Shown here: piece by piece, positions 20,082 through 29,200 of the stretch | Position numbering within the stretch: the first letter of the stretch is position 1 | How the letters are laid out: the number at the start of each line of letters is the position of its first letter | Origin: CAIXSC01 sp046349915 | GTDB lineage: Bacteria; Planctomycetota; Planctomycetia; Pirellulales; Pirellulaceae | Direction of reading: 5' to 3' | Assembly: GCA_046349915.1 (NCBI GenBank) | Contig: JAXMBL010000003.1 | Location: 1,488,001 to 1,552,000, forward strand | Length of the DNA stretch: 64,000 nucleotides | Position numbers and translations under genes: made by a program | Notes under the pieces: generated by a model | What the model was told of the DNA's origin: nothing | The model's database searches: none | Seen by the model: only the letters and a program-made list of their open reading frames with translations

Positions 20082-21727
20082 CGGGAGCGTTCTCGGCGGA
20101 GCAGCACGGGGAGACCGAAGGTTTCCTCGAACAAGAGGCTATTTTGGCGTAGGGCGAGTTGTTCGAGCGATAAATCCTCGAGGCCGCGGATCGCGATGAT
20201 CAAGCGCCCCGCGTCTCGGAAGCAGCGAATATCGTGAACTCGTTGGGAACGTGAATCATCCAAGGCAATCGCGACTCGCAGCAATGCCGCCAATTTGGCG
20301 ACCGCGACGCGGCCATCTCGGTCGAGCGTCGCATAACCTTCATGTTCGGGTTTGGGCAAAGCGCGACGGTGATAGCGGGCGACGAGCGCCACCAACAACT
20401 GATCGCGGCGACTGACGCCGAACAGTTCGGCGTTTTGAATCAGGTACATCGAGTGTTTATGGGAACTGCGATGACTGACGTAGAGACCAACTTCGTGGAG
20501 CAGCGCCGCAAGGTACAGGATGATGCGATGACGTGGTTCCAGACCATGCTCGTCTCGCAGCTGATCGAACAATTGCTTGCCAAGTTCCGCGACATGTCTT
20601 GCATGCGGCTCGTCGAAGGCGAACTTCCGGCCCAGGTCGATGGCGGAACGGACAATCTGTGCGCTGAATTCCTCCGTCCATGCATCCTGCATCCCCATCT
20701 CTTTGACAAGACCGTCGCGGAGCGTGATCGGGGCGACCACGAGTGAATCGAGGTGAAATTCACGCGCGAGCAGCACGTAGGCGAGCAGAGCAGGGCCCAG
20801 GGTCTCCGCATCGGGGCCGCTCAGGTGATAGCGGCGGATCAGCTTGTCTTCGCTGGAGTCGAGCACTTTGTTGGCGAACTTCTCGAGGGCCGCGACAGGC
20901 AGGCGAATCAGCGAATCGGGGTGGGCGTCGCGCATCAACTGCGCGACGGCGAAACGGACGTCGCCGCCGAGCGCCACAAGTTCCACTGGGCCGTCCATCA
21001 CGACATGTTCGCGAATCTGCTCAACGGTCTTCTGAATCTGCGACTCCATGATCCGTCGCTGTTTTTCCGACGGCGCCTGATAGGCCTCGAGCATTTCGCG
21101 GAGCCGCAAGCTGCCCAGCCGATAGGTGTGGGAATAGATGACGTTGGCCTGACGGAGCACCAAGAGTTCCGTGCTGCCTCCTCCGACTTCGGCGACGACG
21201 GCCTTGGAACCGGCGAGTTGCGGTTCGGTTTGCAGCAACGGAAGTATGCCGAGGTAGGTGAGTCGGTTGACTTCGGCTTCTTCGAGCGGTTCGACCTGCA
21301 TCCCCGTGGCGATGTAGATGCGGTCGATAAAAGCCAGCCGGTTCATCGCCTCGCGAATCGCGCTGGTCGCCACCACTCGAATCTGGTCGGGGCGAGTGAT
21401 GCGAAATTCGTTGAGCACCTGGCGGTAACTCTTGAGCACTCGCACGCACTCTTCAATCGTCGTCTTGGAAATCGTGCCCGTGGTGAAGGCGTCTTTTCCC
21501 AATTGGACCGCTTGAGTCAGTTTCTCGAGTGTACGAATGCTCCCGTCATCCCGCTGCTCCGCGACCGCCATGCGGATGGAGGTCGTGCCGATATCGATCA
21601 CTGCCACGGGAAGGGCTGTGCGGGGGAGTTCCCGTTCGGTTCCGGATCGCAGTCCGCTGGACATGGGAGAAGTCACGAAAGAGGGGCTGGGCGAAGGATC
21701 AAAAGCTAGGGCGTCTAAGCGAAGCAA
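20078..21727 (-). CDS. ppx: Exopolyphosphatase / GppA family protein with HD-like C-terminus
   Basis: PVAVIDIGTTSIRMAVAEQ starts the actin-like ASKHA domain at about residue 40, VVATSAIREAMNR and VAEVGGGSTELLVLR are the conserved phosphate and nucleotide-binding loops. The C-terminal part from about residue 330 (GRKFAFDEPHARHVAELGKQLFDQL, LYLAALLHEVGLYVSHRSSHKHSMYLI) is the HD-like helical domain of long Ppx proteins. It probably removes terminal phosphate from polyphosphate, or hydrolyses pppGpp; the two cannot be separated here. The start could be 21727 or the ATG at 21664 (MSSGLRSGTEREL), neither with a clear ribosome site. It is the first gene of the ppx-ppk1-sixA operon. Confidence 0.9.
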   Translation of the reverse strand: MLRLDALAFDPSPSPSFVTSPMSSGLRSGTERELPRTALPVAVIDIGTTSIRMAVAEQRDDGSIRTLEKLTQAVQLGKDAFTTGTISKTTIEECVRVLKSYRQVLNEFRITRPDQIRVVATSAIREAMNRLAFIDRIYIATGMQVEPLEEAEVNRLTYLGILPLLQTEPQLAGSKAVVAEVGGGSTELLVLRQANVIYSHTYRLGSLRLREMLEAYQAPSEKQRRIMESQIQKTVEQIREHVVMDGPVELVALGGDVRFAVAQLMRDAHPDSLIRLPVAALEKFANKVLDSSEDKLIRRYHLSGPDAETLGPALLAYVLLAREFHLDSLVVAPITLRDGLVKEMGMQDAWTEEFSAQIVRSAIDLGRKFAFDEPHARHVAELGKQLFDQLRDEHGLEPRHRIILYLAALLHEVGLYVSHRSSHKHSMYLIQNAELFGVSRRDQLLVALVARYHRRALPKPEHEGYATLDRDGRVAVAKLAALLRVAIALDDSRSQRVHDIRCFRDAGRLIIAIRGLEDLSLEQLALRQNSLLFEETFGLPVLLRRERSR

Positions 21728-21789
21728 GGAGGATCGACGCGAAATACGATTCGGGATCGCCGAGTTCCGCCGAGTGGGATGCCAGCGAG

Positions 21790-22794
21790 TTAGTTGGAGG
21801 CGACCTCCGTCTCCTCGCGAGGAATATTAGCCTCGGCCCATGCCGCCGCGCCCAAGACGTTGGCGTCATCGCCCAAGCGGGCGGCAACTATCTTGAGCGA
21901 TTTGGCGAAGCTCGGCATGGCGTGTTCACGCGCCGAACTTTCGATTGTGTCGACAAACCACTTGGGGAGAGCTTCGACGAGTCCCCCGCCCAGGATGACG
22001 ACATCGGGCGCCAGAAGATTCGCGGCGTTTCCGACCGCTAGCCCAATCATCTGGGCCGCTCGTCGCACAATCTTCTCGACAGCCAGATCGCCGGCCTTGA
22101 TCGATTGGGCGATGGCGCCGCTGCGGATATTCGATAGGTCGGTGCCCGCGGTGCGCAGCAATTCGGGAGCGTCGCCGCGAAAGGCGGCCTGAGCCGCTTC
22201 GGCGGCGATCGCCAGCCGACTGGCCTCCGTTTCCAAGCAACCGTAGCGGCCGCAGCCGCACAGCCGCCCACCGTGGGGACGAACCTGCATGTGACCAATT
22301 TCCAAGCACGAGTACTTTCGGCCTCGGAGGACCTTGCCTTCATAGACGCAGCCGCCGCCGATGCCAGTGCCGGGAAACACTCCCAGGGCGCAGCGAGCAT
22401 CTCGCGCGGCGCCGAAACGATACTCGCCGTACACCCCGGCGTCGACATCATTGAGCACCATGACGGGACAGCCAAATTCGGCTGTCAGTTTCTCGCGCAA
22501 ACGAACGTCTTTCCAACCCAGGTTGGCGGCTTCTTCAATCACCCCACGTTCGAGGTCGACGGCGCCCGGGCAACCAATGCCGATACCGGCGAGCTGTTCG
22601 GGGGCGACCTTGGCTTCCTCCAGAGCTTGACGAATCGCGTTGGCGATCCGTTCGAGGCCGGCTTTCGCTCCCTCGTGTCCCTTGGTCTTTTTGCGTTCTC
22701 GTCCAAGGGGTTCAAAGCGTTGATTGAAGACGGTGGCGAACATTTTGGTGCCGCCAAGGTCGAAGCCCACCCAGTAGCCGCGGTCACGCGCCAT
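21790..22794 (-). CDS. ROK-family sugar kinase (glucokinase-like)
   Basis: The protein has 334 residues. YWVGFDLGGTKMFATVFN is the N-terminal ATP phosphate-binding motif of the ROK family, GIGIGCPGAVDLERGVI and VMVLNDVDAGVYGEYRFGAA follow in the expected order, the latter containing the catalytic Asp. FPGTGIGGGCV and the zinc-binding region RLCGCGRYGCLETEASR (Cys-x-Cys-x4-Cys) are those of ROK kinases and not of hexokinases. It phosphorylates glucose or a related sugar such as N-acetylmannosamine or allose. It lies 62 bases downstream of the ppx start on the same strand and 170 bases after the ExbD stop. Confidence 0.93.
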   Translation of the reverse strand: MARDRGYWVGFDLGGTKMFATVFNQRFEPLGRERKKTKGHEGAKAGLERIANAIRQALEEAKVAPEQLAGIGIGCPGAVDLERGVIEEAANLGWKDVRLREKLTAEFGCPVMVLNDVDAGVYGEYRFGAARDARCALGVFPGTGIGGGCVYEGKVLRGRKYSCLEIGHMQVRPHGGRLCGCGRYGCLETEASRLAIAAEAAQAAFRGDAPELLRTAGTDLSNIRSGAIAQSIKAGDLAVEKIVRRAAQMIGLAVGNAANLLAPDVVILGGGLVEALPKWFVDTIESSAREHAMPSFAKSLKIVAARLGDDANVLGAAAWAEANIPREETEVASN

Positions 22795-22964
22795 TACCCT
22801 CGTCTCCCTACTTGCTCACGGTTGTGAAGATTCCATGAAGGGCACGGCCCTCAAACATCGACGCCCGCTGCCGCGCTGATCGAGGATCAAGCTGCGACGC
22901 GGGCGATGCACCGATCATTAGTTGACTTACTCCGCCATCCGCAGGATGGACGAGTCATTAGCCG

Positions 22965-23435
22965 CTATTCCTTGCGGATCTGGGCGAACTTGAGTTTCTC
23001 AATCAATTTAACAATTTGGCCATCAGGCGATACGTAGCCCGAAATCGCGGAAACGGCGTTCACCACTTCCTCGTACCTGAGGTTATAGTCGCAATCGAGT
23101 TCGATTTCGACCGCGCTTGCGGCGCCGCGGTCCGAACCGAACTCGCTGATGATGTAACGATGAAGTTGAGCGAAACTCTCAAAACGGCGTTCTCCCAAGG
23201 CGATTCCGGCGAGTTGACCGCCGGGAGAAGCATTGAGCCGTAGCTTCATGGGCGGCAGATCATCGGACGGGGCGCCTGCCGATGCCCCCGCGAGCGGCAT
23301 CTTGATGTTGAAGTCGCCTTCCTGCGCGGCAATCTTGAACGACATGATGAAGAAGATGAGCAGCTGGAAGACGATGTCGATCATCGGCGTCATCATCAGC
23401 TCAAACTTCGATGTACTGCGACTCTTGATCTTCAT
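22965..23435 (-). CDS. exbD: ExbD/TolR-family transport protein (second copy)
   Basis: The protein has 156 residues with a short cytoplasmic N-terminus, then MMTPMIDIVFQLLIFFIMSF, the single transmembrane helix whose conserved Asp carries protons in the ExbD/TolR family. The rest is a periplasmic domain ending in INLIEKLKFAQIRKE-like charged residues. It belongs to the proton-driven ExbB-ExbD type motors. It lies 72 bases after the first ExbD gene and is the last of the five-gene set starting at 29740. No TonB or TolA homologue is visible in the window. Confidence 0.92.
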   Translation of the reverse strand: MKIKSRSTSKFELMMTPMIDIVFQLLIFFIMSFKIAAQEGDFNIKMPLAGASAGAPSDDLPPMKLRLNASPGGQLAGIALGERRFESFAQLHRYIISEFGSDRGAASAVEIELDCDYNLRYEEVVNAVSAISGYVSPDGQIVKLIEKLKFAQIRKE

Positions 23436-23507
23436 GTTTCACCCGTGCGGGAAGAGCATCGCCACCGTTGGCGAATCAATTGAACGGACAAGATCCCGTG
23501 AAGGAGC

Positions 23508-23951
23508 CTATCCGCCCACTTCCTCTTTGGCCCGCAATGCAAACTTCTCGAACTTATTCTTCTGACACTCTTGAATGACTTCCTGAACCTTTCCGGTCTT
23601 GGCATCCGCGTCGCCTCGGATGATTACCGTGGCATCGGACAATTTCCGGTTTTCCAGTTCCAGGGCAGCCTGCTCACGCAACAGGTAGGGCTTCAATCCC
23701 GCAATCGCGATTTCCTCGCCGCCGATAATGACCGTTCCCTCGCGAGTGACGTGCATCGTGATGGGGAACGTGATGGGACCATCGGGCGGCCGAGCTAATT
23801 CGCTGCCGGGCAGCTTAATTCGCTCGTTCGTATCCGCTTCGTTGAAGTTGATCAGCACCATGAAGAAGGCGATCAACTGGAACACCATGTCGATCATCGA
23901 CGTGAAATCGCCTTCTTGAATGTCGCTCGACGCTTTCTTGCACAACTGCAT
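23508..23951 (-). CDS. exbD: ExbD/TolR-family transport protein (first copy)
   Basis: The protein has 147 residues. FTSMIDMVFQLIAFFMVLINF is the family's transmembrane helix with its proton-carrying Asp. The periplasmic part (IKLPGSELARPPDGPITFP ... TVIIRGDADAKTGKVQEVI) follows the ExbD/TolR pattern of a short strand, a conserved RGD/RADxxx turn and a helix. The two ExbD proteins of this locus are clearly different from each other, which fits a heterodimeric pairing in the motor, as seen in planctomycete and myxobacterial clusters; that pairing is inferred. The gene follows the ExbB-like gene by 91 bases. Confidence 0.93.
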   Translation of the reverse strand: MQLCKKASSDIQEGDFTSMIDMVFQLIAFFMVLINFNEADTNERIKLPGSELARPPDGPITFPITMHVTREGTVIIGGEEIAIAGLKPYLLREQAALELENRKLSDATVIIRGDADAKTGKVQEVIQECQKNKFEKFALRAKEEVGG

Positions 23952-24042
23952 TTCACAACTCCCGAGCTCTTTCGACCACGTACCGACTTCGCCCTTTGAG
24001 GTGAGTTCGCCCTTCTAGGCGAGTGCGATCGCGGGTCCTGCC

Positions 24043-24876
24043 TTACTTCTTGCCAGGAACGAGCTTCGCGAACTGTTGAATCAGATTCTCGCCGAAGATA
24101 CCCGTTTCAAACATAAGTCGAGCGCCATAGTTCTTCTGGATGTTGAACACCATCAGAGCGGGGATCGCGATGATCAAACCCGCCAGCGTCGTCACGAGGG
24201 CCATCGAAATACCGGTGGCCAGCTCAGACGGTTTCGGGGTCGAAGTGCTGGTCGCGATCACGCTGAAGGACGCGACCATTCCATCGACCGTGCCGAGTAG
24301 TCCCACCATCGGCGCGATCGTTCCGATCAGAGCCATATAACCAAGGCGATGCTCCATCTTCATGTTTTCGTCTTCACCCACTTCGGACATTGCCTTGATG
24401 GCTGCGTCGTAGCCGCCTTGGATTTTCTCAACGCCCGCTGCAAGGCATTTGCCGAGAATAGAGGGGTCATTCTTGGCCAATTCGTAAGCAGCTTGTGCCT
24501 GCTTCTCATTGACTTGAGCTTCGAACGCCTCCACCAACTGAGCCGGGCAGATGTTCGTTCGGCGGATCGCCAAGATGTTCATGATCAACAGCGTGAAGAA
24601 GGCGAACGAGAGAATCAGGAACGCCAGGGTATAACGCCATCCCAACGCCTCGTAAGTCCAACGTAGATAACTCTTCTTGCTCGCATCCGACTGTGCGGCC
24701 GGCGCCGCGGGAGCCGCGGGAGCAGGAGCCGCCGGCGCCGCGGCTGCGTCACCCGCGGGTTCCTGGGCTGCCAAACGACTGGCTGGCTGCACCGCAGCAA
24801 GAGCCAAGACGAGCCATGCAGCTGCGAAGCCGCTCAATAGAGCCAAAACCGAAACGCGAGCACGGGCGCGGGACAT
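24043..24876 (-). CDS. exbB: MotA/TolQ/ExbB proton channel family protein
   Basis: The protein has 277 residues. Unlike classic ExbB it starts with a cleavable-looking signal (VLALLSGFAAAWLVLALAAV) and an Ala/Pro-rich segment (about 45-70), a form common in planctomycetes and bacteroidetes. Three transmembrane helices follow: TLAFLILSFAFFTLLIMNILA, then GYMALIGTIAPMVGLLGTVDGMV and SMALVTTLAGLIIAIPALMV, the latter two with the Thr and Gly residues of the ion pathway. It forms the channel of a proton-driven motor with the ExbD proteins encoded next. TGGAGTG lies just before the ATG. Confidence 0.93.
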   Translation of the reverse strand: MSRARARVSVLALLSGFAAAWLVLALAAVQPASRLAAQEPAGDAAAAPAAPAPAAPAAPAAQSDASKKSYLRWTYEALGWRYTLAFLILSFAFFTLLIMNILAIRRTNICPAQLVEAFEAQVNEKQAQAAYELAKNDPSILGKCLAAGVEKIQGGYDAAIKAMSEVGEDENMKMEHRLGYMALIGTIAPMVGLLGTVDGMVASFSVIATSTSTPKPSELATGISMALVTTLAGLIIAIPALMVFNIQKNYGARLMFETGIFGENLIQQFAKLVPGKK

Positions 24877-24993
24877 AGTTCACTCCAGATGCGTCAAAGA
24901 CAAGAGATATGCGGATAGGGGGAAGTTAGCGAGAGTTGTCAAGTTGTGATTGTAATTACGGACCAGCCCTGTGGTAAAGAACCGCGAGCACCA

Positions 24994-26034
24994 TTACATG
25001 CCCCGAGCCCAGGTGCTGCCAGCGTAACGCTCCTTCAGCAGATTGCGAGCCGCAACGGCTCGGTCCGACTTGTTGACCGCCGTCCACAGGTTGGACAGGT
25101 GAAATAGCGATTCCGCATGGGCTTCGCCGTCGGTGTTGAACAGCAGATGGACATGCAGGAACGCGGTCAGGGCCTCCTTCGTGCGATTAGCCTTCAAATG
25201 GCAGTTGCCCAGCGCCGCGTAAACTCGAGCAAACAGGGCCGAGTCGGCCGGATCGTTGTCCTTGATGATCTTCTCAAGCAACTGAACCCCTTCGTCGCCC
25301 TTGCCGGTCTCGGCCAGACAGATCGCCTTTCCAACCTGGGCGAACAGCTTTTGGCGATTGGCCTCGGCGGAATTCTCGCCCATGCCAATGATCGCCTCGT
25401 ACTTTTCGAGTGCTTCGGGGAACTTCTTCTGTTGCGACAAGGCGCGAGCCTCGTTCACGTTGGCTCGCATGCGATAATCGGCCCAAGGCGCCTTGCCGAG
25501 GAAGCCGAACCGCTTGGCCGCGTCCTCGAATTTCCCCTGGGAAAGCGCGAGATTTCCCAGCAATTCGGTGGCGTCGAACACGTGGAAGCTGGTCCGATTC
25601 TGGCGAACGAAGGCAAACAGCGCGTCGTCCGCGGTCTGCGGATTCCCGCCACCGGCGAGCGCCAGTTTCGCCAAGCAAAACGCCCGGTAGTACTCTATAT
25701 CCTGCCGCACCACGTCGCGAGCAACGCTGTCCGACTTCAGAGTCTTGAGGATTTCGAGAGCCGATTCGAGCTGTCCTTGATTGACCTGCTCGCGAGCCTT
25801 GGTTAGTTCCGTGGGTTCATCGCCGAAGACGACGTTGCGAATCTCATTGACTTGGAATTCACGCGGCGAACCGCCGATGTCCAAAGTCACCTTATCAGGC
25901 GCCACGGCCGTCACGGTTCCCGACGCCGGCACGCCCTTGGCGCCGAAGACCTTGTCGAGTTGGGCGAAGGCTTGCGTCGCCGACAAGACGACCAAGAGTG
26001 ACGCGAGCGAAATTACGGTACGCCAACGATTCAT
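24994..26034 (-). CDS. Secreted TPR protein linked to the ExbB/ExbD locus
   Basis: The protein has 346 residues with a signal peptide (MNRWRTVISLASLLVVLSATQAFA). Residues about 35-70 (GTVTAVAPDKVTLDIGGSPREFQVNEIRNVVF) form a small beta-barrel-like segment. The remainder is helical and shows TPR-like spacing (QGQLESALEILKTLK, QGKFEDAAKRFGFLGKAPWAD, KKFPEALEKYEAI, NRTKEALTAFLHVHLLF). It is probably a periplasmic scaffold; CpoB/YbgF, a TPR protein associated with the related Tol system, is the best-known analogue, but homology is not claimed. It lies 117 bases before the ExbB-like gene. Confidence 0.8.
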   Translation of the reverse strand: MNRWRTVISLASLLVVLSATQAFAQLDKVFGAKGVPASGTVTAVAPDKVTLDIGGSPREFQVNEIRNVVFGDEPTELTKAREQVNQGQLESALEILKTLKSDSVARDVVRQDIEYYRAFCLAKLALAGGGNPQTADDALFAFVRQNRTSFHVFDATELLGNLALSQGKFEDAAKRFGFLGKAPWADYRMRANVNEARALSQQKKFPEALEKYEAIIGMGENSAEANRQKLFAQVGKAICLAETGKGDEGVQLLEKIIKDNDPADSALFARVYAALGNCHLKANRTKEALTAFLHVHLLFNTDGEAHAESLFHLSNLWTAVNKSDRAVAARNLLKERYAGSTWARGM

Positions 26035-26242
26035 TGCGTGGGGCTCCTCGATGCCGACTCCGCAGGCCGATCTGGAACCGGCCCTACGTTGCCTCGCAGC
26101 CTTACAGAGTGTTGCGGGATGTGCCTAGGTTATGGAACGCGTTGATTGCCCAAAGGTACTCAGTTTTTGGACCAAAAACCGCGAGACTATTCTCTTCATC
26201 TTACGTCGCTCGCAGCATGGCTCGGGCGATATGGTGTTCGAC

Positions 26243-29200
26243 TTAACGTTTCACTGCCGCCGAAGCCTTCATGGGAGCCAGGGGGCTCGCCGCCGGCGCT
26301 GCGCCCGGAGTCGGCGCTCCGCCAGATGCTCCCTGATCATACGCCGCCAAGCCTCGCTCGGGTTTGCCAAGCGCCTTCTGCAGCATCTTCGCCAGGGTGT
26401 CGTACGACTGACGGAAGTCCTTCTGGTTCTGCGCGGGATCACCCGTCAAGTTCGGATACAGCTGATAAGTCTTGCTCAACGAAGTTTCGGCCGCTTCCAG
26501 GTGCTTCTTCTTGTCGGCGGCATTTTTAGGATTCAAGGCGTACTTGTAGCGGGCGAGCGCCACATGATATCGACCCTCGTAGAACGAGTCGCGGAACTGG
26601 GGTTTGCCCGCGGTGATCTTCGCAACTTCATTCCAACCCCAGATGGTGCTCTTCTTGGTGCGATTCTCCATGCTGCCTTGGATCGCGTGGAGGTAATACT
26701 TAGGATCAGCCGAGCGATCGGCCCACTCTTCATAGGTCTTCGCCGCTTCGGTTTGCACACTCAACAGTGCCGGGTTCTTGGCGAGGATCTCCATAAACAG
26801 CTTAATCGAAGCGTCATACTCGCCCATCTCGCGACGCGCTTTGGCGAGTTGGAGCATGATCTGGCTTTGGAGTTGTCCCTCGACTTGCAGCTTTCCCGAT
26901 TTTCCTCGATCGAGAATATCTTGCAGCGACTTCGCAGACTCGCCAAAGAAACGCTTGGCCTCGGGCGGCGTCTGATTATTAGCGCCTGGTCCATAGCTTT
27001 CGCCCATCGAGTAGAACGTCGAGGCGACCCAGTAGAGCACGTTGAGATCCACCGCGGTGGCTCGCACCTGGTTGAGGAAGGTCTCGAAGCCGATCGCCAG
27101 ATTCTTCTTGGAATCGGGGGCCGCGAGTTCCATCTGCTGTTCCAGGTCGCGGGCCAGTCCGTAGTAGATCGCGAACAACTTCTTGGGGCCGTCCGCGGCG
27201 CCAGCCACCGACTGATTCAATTGACCCATGACCGCTTCGGCCTTGGTGATCAGAGCCTTGGCGGCATCCGGCGTGGCGGCGGCGAGCGACGAGATATAAG
27301 CCCGCAGAGCAGTCTTATAGACATCCTCCGCGAAGCCGGCCTTGGTGGTCGCTTCATGCTTGGCTTCCACCAGCTTGAGCACGCCGACATTGGCTCGCTC
27401 CAGCAACTCGACCGCTTTCGCCGCCTGTTCCGTATCGACATAAACTTGAGCGAGTGCCAGAACCGCGGCGGTCAGCGTGGCGTCGACTTTGCCCGCCTTC
27501 TCCATGCGAGCCACGCCATCCACCAGCGTCTTCTCTGCTCGTTCTCGGATCGCCTTAAGCTCACCGCGGCGTGCGTCGAGCTGTTGTTTGATGTCCGCCG
27601 GGATCGCGCCCGCCGCCGAAGCGGACTGTTCCTGTTCTTGCACGGCAAACATACCGCGACGGTAGGCGCCCCAGAGCGCTTGCCCCAGCTTCAGTTCGGC
27701 CGTTCCTCGTTGCGGAGTCTCTTCGGGAATTTTCGACAGCAGCTCTTGGGCTTTGTCGAGCTGATTTTCGCTAATCATGAACGCGATGAGCGTGCTGAGC
27801 GCCTCTTGCGCTTCGGGCTGATCAGGCCACTTGCTGGTAATGAAGTTGCAAGTATCGATGACTTGCGCGCTTTCAAACGTGGTCACCAATCGCACCAGTT
27901 CACCCTGCTCGATTCGCCCGTTTCCATCGACGTCGGCATTGGCGAGCGGCGCCTTGGCTTCGTCGGGCATGGCATCGAACTCTTCCTTCGACAACCGACC
28001 ATCTTTATCCTTGTCGAAGTCGCCGAGCAGTTTGTCAATCTGCGGTTTAGATTCAGTCTTGGCTTCGCCGTACAACTTCAGGTAGGAGGCCATGGCGATT
28101 TTCGCGCACTGACGAGCTCCCGCGCTGTCGGGGTATCGCATGGCGACAAAGTCGCCCAGCACGCCTGCCTCGTAGAAGTCACCGGTGGAATAGTTGAGAA
28201 AGCAGAGGTAGTACCGCACCGAGTTGATTTCGTCGGTGGTCGTTTCGCTGGTGACCAGCTTCAGGGCGAGGTCGAACATGCGGAGCGCTTCGCCGTTGCC
28301 CGACTTCATGACGTCTTGAGCTTGCTTGAGTTGTTCCTCAAGCTCCTTCTTGACGTTGGCGTCTTTTTCATCGCGGATGCGAGCCGGCAAGCTATCGATG
28401 TTAACTTTCGCGACGTTGATCGCGTCGAGCGCGTCACGGCCGGCCTGACGGGCTTCGGCGAACGTCTTTGGAAGTGACTTCTCGCCCTCCGCGTTCGCCG
28501 ATCCGACTCCCAATTCAGACAGCAGCTTCTGAGCATCCTTTTGCAAATCGCCCGGCGATCTGGCGACGAATTGCGCCAGTTTACGAGCGTCGCCCATCAA
28601 TTGAGCGACTTGAGGATCCTTCGGCTTGGTCGCCTTGATCTGGTCCGCCATCAGCTTGCTGGCGCGAGCGACCGCGAGTCGCAAGGCGTGTATTTCCTTC
28701 GACCGCATTTCGGTCGGGTAAGCCTTTTCAACCCAGGGGCCCGCCTTGACGAGCACCTCGCCATACTTCTTCTGCGAGTCGTGCATCCAGCAGTCGACCG
28801 CCAGCAACAGCACCTTCGTGCGTAACTCGTGGAACTCTTTCGGTTCCTCCGGATTCTGCAGCAGTTCGTCGTAATAGCTGAGCGCCTCTTTGAAGTTGCC
28901 CATGTTCTGGTAGCAACCGCCTTGGTACATGCGAGCGTAGAGGCCGCCCACGCGCTGGCGATAGTTGTTGTAGATCGAGCCGTACTCGGTCGCCGCCTTG
29001 GTCAGCGTGTCCTTGTATTCCTTCGAGGCCTTATCCATCGTACTGGCTGATTTTTCGAGCACCGCGGCGGACAACAATTCAGCCTGCAAGTACTCGCCGC
29101 GCAACTGATCCCGCTGATCGAACCGCTTGGGGTCCTTTTCGCGGTTGATATTCTGGGGGATTTGACTGAGTTTCTTCTTGATGTCCTCGCCCAGGGCCTG

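Noticed and set aside
20753..21709. A 318-codon plus-strand frame opposite ppx
   Set aside because: The minus-strand gene is a clear Ppx/GppA protein with all family motifs.
26132..28477. A 781-codon plus-strand frame opposite the TPR gene
   Set aside because: It runs antisense to a protein with a signal peptide, TPR repeats and EF-hands; the open antisense frame follows from the GC-rich codon pattern of the real gene.
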